Positions 1 to 10,517 of a DNA stretch of 64,000 nt are shown here, piece after piece; position 1 is the stretch's first letter, and the number at the start of each line of letters is the position of its first letter. The notes beneath the pieces are model-generated. The model was not told the DNA's origin, ran no database searches, and worked only from the letters and a program-made list of their open reading frames with translations. Source of the DNA: Belnapia moabensis DSM 16746 (GTDB lineage: Bacteria; Pseudomonadota; Alphaproteobacteria; Acetobacterales; Acetobacteraceae); contig NZ_JQKB01000002.1 in assembly GCF_000745835.1 (NCBI RefSeq), positions 1 through 64,000 on the forward strand. Direction: 5' to 3'. A program made the position numbers and the translations under genes.

Positions 1-33
1 GATGGGCATGGCGAAGCTCCCCTGTTCGCCACG

Positions 34-444
34 TTGAATCAGAGCGCCGTCCTCCTGGGAATCCCCAGCAAGTCACGCTCTCCGAGACTTGGTATGAAGC
101 AGGACAAGACGGTGCCGAAGGAGATGAACCGTCCGCCGGTCGCAGGCGGAGGCGCACAACAGCCAGCACCGCCACCCGGCCCACCGGACACGAAGGGGAG
201 CCTCATCCTGACAAAAGGCGTCCTGACGACCGTCCAAACCGAACCGGCAGGCTTCAAGGCATTGCAGAGCGCGACGCTGCAACTGCCAGCGGAGAATGTG
301 ACACTTCTCGTCTACGATCTCGAGGAGGAGTTCCCGGATGGGACGAAGCGAATCTCCGGACCCTTTCTCCGATATGTCCGGGCACCGAGCGCCATCGCGA
401 CCGGAGCCGACCTGATGCTGGCGCAGCACAGCAAGCTGCGCTGA
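34..444 (+). CDS. Hypothetical protein
   Basis: I do not recognise a family. The frame starts at ATG 34; a second ATG at 94 (residue 21) is an equally plausible start. Residues 34-52 are Gly/Pro/Ala-rich, and from about residue 56 to the end the protein reads like a small folded domain with alternating hydrophobic residues (for example TLLVYDLEEEF). No signal peptide or membrane segment is visible. Base composition is less GC-rich than the genes that follow. An antisense frame over the same stretch is open too, so coding status is uncertain. Confidence 0.4.
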   Translation: MNQSAVLLGIPSKSRSPRLGMKQDKTVPKEMNRPPVAGGGAQQPAPPPGPPDTKGSLILTKGVLTTVQTEPAGFKALQSATLQLPAENVTLLVYDLEEEFPDGTKRISGPFLRYVRAPSAIATGADLMLAQHSKLR

Positions 445-567
445 CAGGCAAATCAATGCCGGAGTATCGCCTCGAGCAGACCCCGGTCGGGTGGAATCAC
501 CTGATCGGAGTAGCCTGCACGGTCAGCGGCAGGCAGATCCGGCGGTTTCGTCCATGACGCCAAACTT

Positions 568-1548
568 CTACTGCCGCAGCAGGGCGCGGTAACGCTCCAG
601 CATCGCCCGCCCATCGGGGCCGGCCTTGACCAGCCATTCCTCCTCCTGCTTCGCGCCGATGGCGCGGAGGCCGGACATGAGCGCCTCGCTCGGCGTCGGG
701 GTCTGCATGCCATGGGCCTGGAGGCGGGCGGTCATCTCCCGCTCGGAAGCCTGGGAGGCTTCCAGGCCACGAGCCGCGGCGCGCTCGGCGGCGGCGGTGA
801 TGGCGGCCTGGGTCGCGGCATCGAGCGAGCGCAGCGCGCGGGTATTCGCCACGACCACGTTCCGGGTCAGGGTGAAGCCGATGTTGTAGAAGTACTTCGA
901 GTAATCCCAGGCGGCGCTGTCGACGCCGGTCTGGGCGCTCGTCACCATGGCGTTGACGATGCCGGTGGCGAAGGCCTGCGGGATGTCGGCCGCCTGCACC
1001 AGCACCGGCGTCGCGCCGAGCAGCTCCGCCATGCGGGCGATGATCGGCGTCTGGGCGCGGAAGCGGCTGCCGCGCAGGTCCTCGACGCTGCGCAGCTCGG
1101 TGCGGCTGTAGAGGGCCTGGCTCGGCCAGGGAACCATGTAGAGGGCGGTGAGGCCCTGGCGCTCGAGCCTGGCGCGGATGGCGGGCTCGACCGCCTGGCC
1201 GAGGGCGCGGCCTTCCGTCCAATTGCTGGCGAGGAAGGGGATGAAGTCGACCTCGTAGATCGGGTCCTCGTTGCCATAGGCGCCGAGGAGGAATTCGCCG
1301 AGCTGGATCTGGCCCGTCTGCACGCCGCGCTTGATCTGGGTCAGCGGCATCAGCGAGGCGTTGCTGTGGAGCTGGACGGCGAGCTTGCCGGGCGCCGCTG
1401 CCTCGATATCGGCGAGGAAGGCGCGGACGGTCTGAGTGTGGAAATTGGCGTCCGGATAGGCGGTGGCCATGACCCAGCGGGTCTGCGCCAATGCGGGGGC
1501 CGACATGGCGATGAGCGCGGCGAGGGCCGCGGTGACGAGGCGGTGCAT
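568..1548 (-). CDS. TRAP transporter solute-binding protein, DctP family
   Basis: A periplasmic receptor that would deliver a carboxylate-type substrate to a TRAP membrane permease. The 326-residue product starts with a clear Sec signal peptide (hydrophobic core 5-15, likely cleavage after ALA21). The mature part shows family features: WVMATAYPDANFHT near the start, the conserved SRFRAQTPIIARMAELLGATP stretch that includes the substrate-anchoring Arg region, and a helical C-terminus. No DctQ/DctM permease genes lie beside it, so it is an orphan receptor here or its partners are elsewhere. The substrate cannot be told from sequence. Confidence 0.85.
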   Translation of the reverse strand: MHRLVTAALAALIAMSAPALAQTRWVMATAYPDANFHTQTVRAFLADIEAAAPGKLAVQLHSNASLMPLTQIKRGVQTGQIQLGEFLLGAYGNEDPIYEVDFIPFLASNWTEGRALGQAVEPAIRARLERQGLTALYMVPWPSQALYSRTELRSVEDLRGSRFRAQTPIIARMAELLGATPVLVQAADIPQAFATGIVNAMVTSAQTGVDSAAWDYSKYFYNIGFTLTRNVVVANTRALRSLDAATQAAITAAAERAAARGLEASQASEREMTARLQAHGMQTPTPSEALMSGLRAIGAKQEEEWLVKAGPDGRAMLERYRALLRQ

Positions 1549-1623
1549 GCCGCTCCTTCCTGAGTGCAGGTGTGCCGTGGAGCGGGCGTTCTTCCCGGCT
1601 GCGTTATGGCAGGGGGTGGCCGC

Positions 1624-2685
1624 TCAGGTCCAGTAGAGGCGGCGGGCCTGGGGCAGGTGGCCGGCGAGGCTGGCCTCCAGCCCACGGCGGAGCGACGCCA
1701 TCTGCTCGCGGGGGAAGACGTATTTGATGCCGCCGAATTTGGTGGTCTTCCGGCTGCGCTGGGCGTCCTCCATCTCGAGGCGACTGCCGGGATACCAGTC
1801 GCGCAGGATCTTGCGCGAGGACTCGGTGAAGCGGTGGGTTATGAGCTCGACGGTGAGGTCGGGGTCGGGGATGCCGTCCAGGGCCTCGGCGCAGTCCGCC
1901 AGGAGCCGGTCGTATTGCGCTTCCCAGCCGGCGATGGGCAGGATCGGCGCGATGGTGAGGCCGATGCGGTAGCCGGCCCCGGCCATCCGGCGCAGCGCGG
2001 CGAGGCGGGCCGGCATACGGGGTGCGCCGCCTTCGAAGCGCTCGGCGCCGGCGGCATTCAGCGAGAAGCGGATGCGCGTGCGGCGGTTGTGCTGCAGGCC
2101 GAGCAGCGGCTCCACCGCGTCGTACTTCGTGGTGAAGCGGAGCTGCACCGGCGCCTCCCATTCGCCGAAGCGGCGGATGGTGGTGGCAAGCGCCCCGGTG
2201 ATGTGCTCGAGCGCCAGCGGGTCGGTGTAGCAGGAGCATTCGAAGGTGGTGCCCTCCCCTGCCCTCGCCGCGTCGGTCGAGGTGACGCGGCCCTGGCCGA
2301 GGAGGGGCGGCAGTTCCGCCAGGATCTCGGGCAGGTTGGCATAGGCGCGGATGATAGGCGGGCCGGCCAGCGATCCCGCCAGGTAGCAATACTGGCAATG
2401 CGCCGGGCAGCCGGCGGCGAGGTCGAAGCGGAAATCGGCGCTGGGCGGTATGGGCTGGGGGCGGCGCTTGCTCGGCGGGGCGACGACCAGGGCGAGGGTC
2501 GTCTTGGCGTCGCGGTAGGTGTCGGGCAGGCCGGTCAGGCGGTCGGACTTCAGCCGGACCAGCTCGGCGCCGAGGGCCGCCGCGCGCTCGGCCATGGCGG
2601 CGCCTTCCGGCCAGGCGAGGGCGGCGGGCGTCGCCAGCACGCGCTTCGGCACCCAGAGGCGCGGCGGGGCGGCATCAAAAGGCAT
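1624..2685 (-). CDS. Spore-photoproduct-lyase-like radical SAM protein (second of tandem pair)
   Basis: 353 residues. A radical SAM iron-sulfur motif CPAHCQYC gives C93, C97 and C100 in the CxxxCxxC form, followed by the TIM-barrel part with RIRFSLNA and VELITHRF segments seen in the SPL family. True spore photoproduct lyase repairs thymine dimers in Firmicute spores. This organism gives no sign of sporulation, so a DNA-repair or other radical role is inference only. The gene overlaps the upstream paralog by 11 nt, implying co-expression. The start ATG at 2685 lies inside the end of that gene. Confidence 0.8.
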   Translation of the reverse strand: MPFDAAPPRLWVPKRVLATPAALAWPEGAAMAERAAALGAELVRLKSDRLTGLPDTYRDAKTTLALVVAPPSKRRPQPIPPSADFRFDLAAGCPAHCQYCYLAGSLAGPPIIRAYANLPEILAELPPLLGQGRVTSTDAARAGEGTTFECSCYTDPLALEHITGALATTIRRFGEWEAPVQLRFTTKYDAVEPLLGLQHNRRTRIRFSLNAAGAERFEGGAPRMPARLAALRRMAGAGYRIGLTIAPILPIAGWEAQYDRLLADCAEALDGIPDPDLTVELITHRFTESSRKILRDWYPGSRLEMEDAQRSRKTTKFGGIKYVFPREQMASLRRGLEASLAGHLPQARRLYWT

Positions 2686-3730
2686 AGCGCACCCGGCAGT
2701 AGGGCATGTGCTGCGCGAGCAGGGCCTGGAAACGGGCGAGCCAGCGGCCCTTCCAGCCGGTGCGGTAGCGAAGGTTCACCCCGCCGGCCTCGGAACGCTT
2801 CTCCTCCTGGATGTCGGGGCGCCAGAGCATCTCCTCGGCCTTGGGGTGCCAGGCGAGGTTGACGTCGTGCAGCGCCTCGTTGTGGGTGAGCATGATAATC
2901 TCGGCCGCCAGTTGCTGCTTCACCGCAGCGGGCAGCAGGGCATCGAGTTCCGCGAAGAGCGCGGTCCATTCCGCCTCCCATCCCTCGTGCAGCACAACCG
3001 GGGAGAAGTTGAGGTGCACCTCGTAGCCGGCACGATGCAGTTCCGGCACGAAAGCCATGCGCTCGGCGATCGGCGGGGCGCGCACGTCAAGCAGCTTCGC
3101 CATGCCGTGCGGCATCAGCGACATGCGGATGCGGGTGCGGCCCTGCGGGTCGTAGTCGAGCAGCGCGGGGTTGACGCCCTTGGTGGCGAAGCTGCCCTTG
3201 GCGTTGGGCAGAGTGCGGAAGAGGGCGACGAGGTCGCGGACATTGTCTGAGATCAGCGCATCGACCGAGAGGTCGCCGTTCTCGCCGAGGTCGTAGACCC
3301 AGTCGCGCGGGTCCACTTGGTTCGGCTCCGGCTTCGGCCCCTGCTTCTCTGCATGGCGGGCGGTGGCGGCCATGATCTGCTCGATATTGGCGAAGACAGT
3401 GATCGGGTTGGCGTGGCCCTTGCGGCGGGCGACGTAGCAATAGGCGCAGGCCATTGCGCAGCCATTGGAGCTGGAGGGGGCGATGAAGTCGGCGCTGCGG
3501 CCGTTCGGGCGGAAGGGGAGGCCTTTCTTCACGCCGAGGACCAACACCTCGCGCTTGGGGCGGAGGTAGTCCTCCGGGTCGGCCTCGCGCAGTTCCGGGA
3601 TGCGCCAGTGGGAGGCGACCTCGATGCGCTCTGCCTCGGGGAAGCGGGCAAGGACCTCACGGCCGCGCGGCAGGGCAGCGGCCGCGGCTTCGAGGTAGAT
3701 GCGGCGGATGTCGAGGAGCGGGGCGGCCAT
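2675..3730 (-). CDS. Spore-photoproduct-lyase-like radical SAM protein (first of tandem pair)
   Basis: 351 residues with the radical SAM cluster motif CAMACAYC (C91, C95, C98; CxxxCxxC) and a following TRIRMSLMPHG segment that matches RTRIRFSLNA of its downstream neighbour. The two proteins are similar in size and organisation but clearly diverged, so they are an old duplication or a two-subunit arrangement rather than a recent copy. The C-terminus (about 310-351, RYRTGWKGRWLARF) fits the SPL family. It heads the two-gene unit and no photolyase is nearby. Family assignment is firm; substrate is unknown. Confidence 0.82.
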   Translation of the reverse strand: MAAPLLDIRRIYLEAAAAALPRGREVLARFPEAERIEVASHWRIPELREADPEDYLRPKREVLVLGVKKGLPFRPNGRSADFIAPSSSNGCAMACAYCYVARRKGHANPITVFANIEQIMAATARHAEKQGPKPEPNQVDPRDWVYDLGENGDLSVDALISDNVRDLVALFRTLPNAKGSFATKGVNPALLDYDPQGRTRIRMSLMPHGMAKLLDVRAPPIAERMAFVPELHRAGYEVHLNFSPVVLHEGWEAEWTALFAELDALLPAAVKQQLAAEIIMLTHNEALHDVNLAWHPKAEEMLWRPDIQEEKRSEAGGVNLRYRTGWKGRWLARFQALLAQHMPYCRVRYAF

Positions 3731-3762
3731 CCTCCATCAGATGGGGGCGCGGACCCGGAACG

Positions 3763-5121
3763 TCAGGCCAGGAGGCGGCGCATCACCTGGGCATAGGCGG
3801 CGGCGATGGAAGCGGCGGCGATATGACGGCCTGCTTCCACTACCGGACGGCCGCCGGCGATGACGGTGCGGATGGGGTTCGCCGCGCCCGAGAAGACCCA
3901 GGCGTCCAGCAGGCCATCGGCCGAATGCCCGACGAGTGACGGATGGTCCGCATCGAGTTCTACCAGGTCGCAGCGGCGGCCGGGGGCGATGGCGCCGATG
4001 GGCCGGCCGCAGGCGATGGCGCCGCCGGAGAGCGCACCCTCCAGCAGGAAGCGGCCGGGATGGGGGAGTGCTTCGCTCGCCGCGACGGCGCGGGATTGGA
4101 GCAGCAGGCGCTGGCCGGTCTCCAGCAGGCGCAGCTCGTCGCGGGCGGCGGTGCCGACATGGCTGTCCGTGCCGATGCCGAACCGGCCGCCGGCGGCGAG
4201 CCAGCCGGGCAGCGGGAAGAAGCCGTCGCCGAGCGAGGCCTCGGTGGTCGGGCAGAGGCCGGCGACGGCGCCGGTCGCGGCCAGCGCCGCCGTCTCGGCG
4301 GGGTTCATGTGGGTGGCGTGGATCAGGCACCAGCGCCCATCGACCGGCGCGTTGTCGAGCAGCCATTGCACCGGGCGGGCGCCGGTGGCGAGCAGGCATT
4401 CCGCCACCTCGCGCTGCTGCTCGGCGATGTGGATATGCAGCGGCCCCGGCTCAGCCGCCACCGCTGCCAGCATCTCCGGCGTCACCGCGCGCAGGCTGTG
4501 CGGGGCGAGGCCGACCGTCGCTTGCGGGTCGCCCGTGACTGCGGAGCGGCAGGCTTCGGCGATGCGCAGATAGGGGTCGAGGTCGTTGAGGAAGCGGCGC
4601 TGTCCCGGCGCGGGCGGGCGGCCGAAGATGCCGCCATGGCGGTAGAGCACCGGCAGCAGGGTCAGGCCGATGCCGGTGCGGCGGGCGGCGGCGAGGTTGC
4701 GGAGTGCCATCTCGTCGGGATCGGCATAGGGCGTGCCGTCCGGCTGGTGGTGCAGGTAGTGGAATTCGGCGAGGCTGGTGAAGCCGCCCTCCAGCAGCTC
4801 CACCTGGAGCTGCGCGGCGATCGCCTCCGCCTCTTCCGGGCCGAGGCGCTCGCCGAAACGGTACATTACCTCGCGCCAGGACCAGAAGCTGTCCTGCCCT
4901 TCCGGGCTGCGCCGCTCCGTCGCACCCGCCATGGCGCGCTGGAAGCTGTGGGAATGGAGGTTCGGCAGGCCGGGGATTAGCGCGCCGTGCAAACGCCGCG
5001 CCGCGCCGGGCGCCACGCCAGGGGTGACGGCGGTGATGCTGCCGGCGGCATCGGCGGCGATGAGCACATCCGCAGCCCATCCGTCGGGCAGCAGGGCGGC
5101 GGGGGCGTGGAAGTCGGGCAT
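3763..5121 (-). CDS. hutF: Formimidoylglutamate deiminase
   Basis: Hydrolyses N-formimidoyl-L-glutamate to N-formyl-L-glutamate and ammonia in the five-step histidine degradation route. The 452-residue amidohydrolase carries the metal-binding NLHSHSF motif (H56, H58), then PHSLRA, HIHIAEQ, IHATHMN and GTDSHVG blocks in the expected order. I chose ATG 5121 because the frame open further upstream has no homologous sequence and would run into the next gene. The rest of the pathway (hutU, hutH, hutI) lies 3.7 kb away on the other strand, with lipid-metabolism genes between. No hutG deformylase is visible. Confidence 0.9.
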   Translation of the reverse strand: MPDFHAPAALLPDGWAADVLIAADAAGSITAVTPGVAPGAARRLHGALIPGLPNLHSHSFQRAMAGATERRSPEGQDSFWSWREVMYRFGERLGPEEAEAIAAQLQVELLEGGFTSLAEFHYLHHQPDGTPYADPDEMALRNLAAARRTGIGLTLLPVLYRHGGIFGRPPAPGQRRFLNDLDPYLRIAEACRSAVTGDPQATVGLAPHSLRAVTPEMLAAVAAEPGPLHIHIAEQQREVAECLLATGARPVQWLLDNAPVDGRWCLIHATHMNPAETAALAATGAVAGLCPTTEASLGDGFFPLPGWLAAGGRFGIGTDSHVGTAARDELRLLETGQRLLLQSRAVAASEALPHPGRFLLEGALSGGAIACGRPIGAIAPGRRCDLVELDADHPSLVGHSADGLLDAWVFSGAANPIRTVIAGGRPVVEAGRHIAAASIAAAYAQVMRRLLA

Positions 5122-5138
5122 CGGCGCATCATGGCCGC

Positions 5139-6041
5139 TCAGCCGGGCGGCGCGAAGACCCGCAGCGCCGCCCGGTGCAGGCGGAAGACGGCCGGGGTGT
5201 GGGTTGTCAACTCGCCATCGGTGTTGACCGGGCGGGGCTTGCGCGTCCGCACCTCCAGCGCCGTGGTGCGGAAGGCGCGCACATCCTGCCAGCGGCCCTG
5301 GGTGCCGCTGCGCAGCCAGGGGATCAGCGCCACCAGCCGCCACCAATGCGCGACCTCGAGGCTGTAGACGTCGAAGAGGCCGTCATCCGGCCTGGCATCC
5401 TCGGCGACGGTCATCCCGCCGCCGTAGTGCCGGCCGTTGCCGACAGAGACCTGGATGGTCTTGATCCGCTTCGTCACCCCGTCATGGATCAGCGTCGCGG
5501 TGAAGGGCCGGGCGCGGCGCAGCAGGCGGAAGGCGGCGATGCCGTAGCCGAGCTTGCCGAAGCGCCGCTTCGCATCCGCCTTCAGCTCGCCCGCCAGCTC
5601 GGCACTGAAGCCGATGCTGGCGACGTTGAAGTAGCGGTGGCCGTTGACCTCGCCGAGATCGACCGGCCGCGGCTGCTCCCTGGCGATGACCTGCGCCGCC
5701 TCCTCCAGCTCGAGCGGGATGCCGAGGCTGCGCGCCAGGTCGTTCGCCGTGCCGAGGGGGAGGATGCCGAAGGGCAGCCCCGCCTGCAGCAGGCCCGGGA
5801 TGGCACCGTTCAGCGTGCCGTCGCCGCCGCCGATGACGATGCGGTCGATCCCCCCCTCCCCGGTCCCGAAGCGGGCGAGGCCTGCGGTGACGGAGTCGGC
5901 GCAGGACATGCCGGAGGGTGTCTCGAAGCGGGCGACGCCGAGGCCCGCCATCTCCAGCGCGTCATGGGCCGCCTCCGCCGCCTCGGCGCCGCGGCGGGCC
6001 TGGCGGTTCACGATCAGCAGGGCACGGCCTCGGTCATGCAT
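5139..6041 (-). CDS. Diacylglycerol kinase family lipid kinase
   Basis: A 300-residue soluble lipid kinase of the YegS/DgkB type, phosphorylating diacylglycerol, sphingoid or related lipids with ATP. The nucleotide-binding GGGDGT motif is at residues 71-76 (IVIGGGDGTLNG), followed by LPLGTANDLARSLG and a C-terminal beta-sandwich ending in VNTDGEL. I prefer ATG 6041, which directly precedes the LLIVNRQAR strand that opens the kinase domain; an upstream in-frame ATG at 6128 would add 29 residues without family similarity. It ends 17 nt before hutF on the same strand and is divergent from a PAP2 phosphatase, an opposing lipid-phosphate activity. Confidence 0.85.
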   Translation of the reverse strand: MHDRGRALLIVNRQARRGAEAAEAAHDALEMAGLGVARFETPSGMSCADSVTAGLARFGTGEGGIDRIVIGGGDGTLNGAIPGLLQAGLPFGILPLGTANDLARSLGIPLELEEAAQVIAREQPRPVDLGEVNGHRYFNVASIGFSAELAGELKADAKRRFGKLGYGIAAFRLLRRARPFTATLIHDGVTKRIKTIQVSVGNGRHYGGGMTVAEDARPDDGLFDVYSLEVAHWWRLVALIPWLRSGTQGRWQDVRAFRTTALEVRTRKPRPVNTDGELTTHTPAVFRLHRAALRVFAPPG

Positions 6042-6118
6042 CGTCGGAATGTCCCGGTATCGACCTGTTGCGGCGATGCAACCGGCGAAGCGGCCGGAGG
6101 TTGCCTGCGGATCGATAC

Positions 6119-6164
6119 CCTGAAGCATGGTCCGCGGTCACCGGATCGCGGACCATGCTTCAGG
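6119..6164. repeat. Perfect 18-bp inverted repeat (long hairpin) between divergent genes
   Basis: CCTGAAGCATGGTCCGCG at 6119-6136 pairs without mismatch with 6147-6164, leaving a 10-nt loop. It sits in the divergent gap between the lipid kinase and the PAP2 gene and is followed on the plus strand by a T-rich ATTTTGTTTCG. It resembles an intergenic palindromic repeat or a hairpin terminator, although the position between divergent starts makes a normal terminator role odd. Confidence 0.7.
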
Positions 6165-6177
6165 ATTTTGTTTCGTC

Positions 6178-6215
6178 GCATGATCCACGTCTTCGGCGAT
6201 GATGCTTTAGGAGCG
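6178..6215 (+). repeat. Short intergenic repeat, copy 1
   Basis: GCATGATCCACG at 6178-6189, a short spacer, then a 21-nt block at 6195-6215 ending TTTAGGAGCG. The same two blocks occur at 45675-45750, where the 21-nt blocks match at 18 of 21 positions. Here the AGGAG of the block sits 8 nt before the PAP2 start and may serve as its ribosome binding site. Confidence 0.55.
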
Positions 6216-6222
6216 ATACCGC

Positions 6223-6921
6223 ATGCCGGACCCCGCCGAGCCCCGCCCCCTCCCCCTGCGGACCAGGCACCTGGCTCCGCTGCTGGCGCTCGCGGTCTGC
6301 GCCGGCGGGCTGTTCGGCTTCCTTGAGGTGATGGAGGTGCTGGAGGGCGACGGCCGCCATATCGACGAGGCGGTGCTGCTGGCGTTGCGCAACCCGGCCG
6401 ACCCGGCGGACCCGCTCGGCCCGCCCTGGCTCGAGTTGACGATGCGCGACCTGACCGCGCTCGGCGGCATCCCGGTCCTCGGCCTGCTGTCGCTGCTGGC
6501 GCTGGGGTGGCTGGTGCTGCGGCGGCGCTGGCGCTCCGTCACGCTGCTGCTGCTCGCCCTGCCGGGCGGGCTGCTGGTGAACATGCTGCTGAAGCGCGGC
6601 TTCGACCGGCCGCGGCCGAGCCTCGTCGCGCATCTGGTCGAGGTGGAGACGAGCAGCTTCCCGAGCGGCCATGCGATGCTCTCGGCGATTGGCTTCCTCA
6701 CCCTCGGCGCGCTGCTGGCCGGGGGGGCGGAGCGGCGGCGGGAGCGGGGCTACATCCTCGCTGCCGCCGTCGTGCTGACGCTGGCGGTCGGCGGCAGCCG
6801 GGTCTATCTCGGCGTTCACTGGCCGAGCGACGTGCTGGCCGGCTGGTTCCTCGGCGCCGCCTGGGCGACGGGGTGCTGGCTGCTGCTGGACCTCGCCCGG
6901 CGGGTCTTTCCCAACCGATGA
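6223..6921 (+). CDS. PAP2-family membrane phosphatase
   Basis: A 232-residue integral membrane acid phosphatase, likely acting on phosphatidic acid, undecaprenyl diphosphate or a similar lipid phosphate at the outer face of the inner membrane. All three signature blocks are present: KRGFDRPRP (124-132), SFPSGH (145-150, with H150) and SRVYLGVHWPSD (192-203, with R193, H199 and D203). Five to six hydrophobic helices surround them. The start ATG at 6223 has an AGGAG 8 nt upstream. It is divergent from the lipid kinase, and its end nearly touches the convergent glycosyltransferase gene. The exact lipid substrate cannot be told. Confidence 0.88.
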   Translation: MPDPAEPRPLPLRTRHLAPLLALAVCAGGLFGFLEVMEVLEGDGRHIDEAVLLALRNPADPADPLGPPWLELTMRDLTALGGIPVLGLLSLLALGWLVLRRRWRSVTLLLLALPGGLLVNMLLKRGFDRPRPSLVAHLVEVETSSFPSGHAMLSAIGFLTLGALLAGGAERRRERGYILAAAVVLTLAVGGSRVYLGVHWPSDVLAGWFLGAAWATGCWLLLDLARRVFPNR

Positions 6922-6925
6922 GGCG

Positions 6926-8749
6926 CTATTCCCGCGCCTCCGGCCGCAGCGGCCGGGCGCGGGCGGTCTGCGCGGCGGGGTTGTCGGCGCGGATGACGAG
7001 CGCGTGCACGGCGCAGGCCGGAGCCGGGCCATTGGCGATGGCGCCCCGGTCCTCGACCAGCCCGGCCGCCTCCAGCCGCTCGCGGTAGGCGGGGATGGAG
7101 CGGTCGGCGACATGGCGGCCGCCCACCGGCGTCTTCCCCGCGTCCTGCTCGCCGCGCCAGAAGATCTCCGGCAGGAGGATGAGGTCGAGCTGGGCGCTCT
7201 CGGCCATGAGCTTGTCCCAGTCGATGCTGGTCTCGCTGTCGTTCACCAGCTCGATCACATGGGCGCGCATGTCGCGGCGGAGGAAGCCGTTGTTCACCGT
7301 GTTCGGATTGACCGACGTGGTGAGGCCGAAGACGCCGATGCGCAGCCGGTCGCCCTCGGGGCGCTGCGGCAGCAGGTTCGTCAGCCCGGCGAGGTCGCAG
7401 GCGTTATTGTCGCGCCAGCTTGCCTTCATCAATGGCCGCAGGGGCCGGCCTGGCAGCGGCCCGGCGACGGCGATCGCCCAGGCGAGGCCGAGCTGCACCA
7501 GCCCGGCCGCCGCCACCAGCACCGCCGCGCCGCGGGCGATGCGGCCATATTGCGGGTCGCGCAGCGCCCGGCCCATCGCCAGCCCGACCGGGAAGGCGGC
7601 CAGGATCAGGCTGATGCCGACATAGCGGTCGGTCTGGTTGGCGGAGAAGCTGTAGGCGAAGATTGCGGGCAGCGCGGCCACCACGGCGAGCGCGGCGAAG
7701 CTCCGCCGCCCCGGGCCGAGCCGCCGCCAGCAGAGCAGGAACAGCACCGCGCCGGCCGCCAGCAGCGCCAGGCCGCTGAAGCCCACTATGTCCCAGATCA
7801 GGCCATTGGCGACGCGCACGGGCTGGGACAGGCCGAGATCCTCGGGCTGGACGAAATAGGCGTAGCCCGCCGCCGTCTGCTTGGCATAGCCGACATAGCG
7901 GCCGCCATTCAGCAGGTAGAAGGGCCAGGCGGCGAGCGCGAGCCCGACCGCCGGCAGAAGTAGGCGCAGCCGCAGCGCCGGCGCGTCGCGGTCCTGCCAC
8001 CAGCGCCAGAGCGCGATGCCGACCCAGGTGAGGCCGATGGTCGGAAGGAAGGTCAGCTTGGCCAGCGCGCCGAGGCCGAGCACCGGCCCGAGCAGGCCGA
8101 GCCGCCAGATGGAGGCGCGCGGCGCCACCGCCTCGTGCAGGAGCAGGGCGAGGGCGCAGGCGGCGGCGAAATGCAGCGGCAGCTCCGTCATGAAGCTCTG
8201 CGCGCCGATCATGTTGAGCGGCGCCAGCAGGTAGACCAGCACGCCCGCCGCCGCGCCGGCGGCGCCCGCGACGCGGCGCAGGCCGAGCCAGATAACGCCC
8301 GCCGTCAGCGCCGTCATCACCGAGGCGAAGAGCCGCAGCGCGGTCTGCGGATCGGCGGGGAAGAGCGCCGCGACCGGCAGGCCGAGCAGCCGGAGGCCCG
8401 GCGGCAGCCAGCGGTCCTGCAGCAGCAGGTCGTCGCGCAACGCGGCCAGGTCGCCGCTGCGCAGCACCATCGCATCGCCCATGGAGAGGTTGAGGTGCAT
8501 CACCTCGTCCCAGGTGCTGAGCATCGGATTGCGCTGAATCCAGAGCCAGGCGAGGCCGATCAGCGTCGCCAGCGCCAGCACCGCGACCAGTCCGAGCAGT
8601 CGCCCGGGCCAGCGTGGCGCATCGAGCCCTGGCACGGCGGTGGCTTTGGCGTCCGGGACGTGGGTATCCGGCAAGGCGTTGATCCTGGCTGTGTGGCGCT
8701 GTCTGCTGCGCCGCAACAACCGCCATCGGTCCCGCCATGCAACGCACAT
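6926..8749 (-). CDS. GT39/ArnT-like membrane glycosyltransferase
   Basis: A 607-residue polytopic protein with about ten hydrophobic helices between residues 50 and 430 and a soluble C-terminal domain. The first periplasmic loop has STWDEVMH (D81, E82), the acidic pair typical of GT-C glycosyltransferases that use lipid-linked sugars (protein mannosyltransferase/ArnT type). [13 protein letters not shown] and [13 protein letters not shown] are typical membrane segments. Acceptor and donor are unknown. The start at 8749 is the longest option; residues 1-45 look non-conserved, so translation may begin later. It is divergent from hutU. Confidence 0.75.
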   Translation of the reverse strand: MCVAWRDRWRLLRRSRQRHTARINALPDTHVPDAKATAVPGLDAPRWPGRLLGLVAVLALATLIGLAWLWIQRNPMLSTWDEVMHLNLSMGDAMVLRSGDLAALRDDLLLQDRWLPPGLRLLGLPVAALFPADPQTALRLFASVMTALTAGVIWLGLRRVAGAAGAAAGVLVYLLAPLNMIGAQSFMTELPLHFAAACALALLLHEAVAPRASIWRLGLLGPVLGLGALAKLTFLPTIGLTWVGIALWRWWQDRDAPALRLRLLLPAVGLALAAWPFYLLNGGRYVGYAKQTAAGYAYFVQPEDLGLSQPVRVANGLIWDIVGFSGLALLAAGAVLFLLCWRRLGPGRRSFAALAVVAALPAIFAYSFSANQTDRYVGISLILAAFPVGLAMGRALRDPQYGRIARGAAVLVAAAGLVQLGLAWAIAVAGPLPGRPLRPLMKASWRDNNACDLAGLTNLLPQRPEGDRLRIGVFGLTTSVNPNTVNNGFLRRDMRAHVIELVNDSETSIDWDKLMAESAQLDLILLPEIFWRGEQDAGKTPVGGRHVADRSIPAYRERLEAAGLVEDRGAIANGPAPACAVHALVIRADNPAAQTARARPLRPEARE

Positions 8750-8822
8750 CTGCGCCAGCCATGGTGCCAGCGGCCCCGCCGTGCCGGCTGACGCGGGGAA
8801 CCGGACGGTTTATCATCCCCCG

Positions 8823-10499
<1,677 letters not shown>

Positions 10500-10517
10500 C
10501 GCGCGGGAGGGGGAGCG

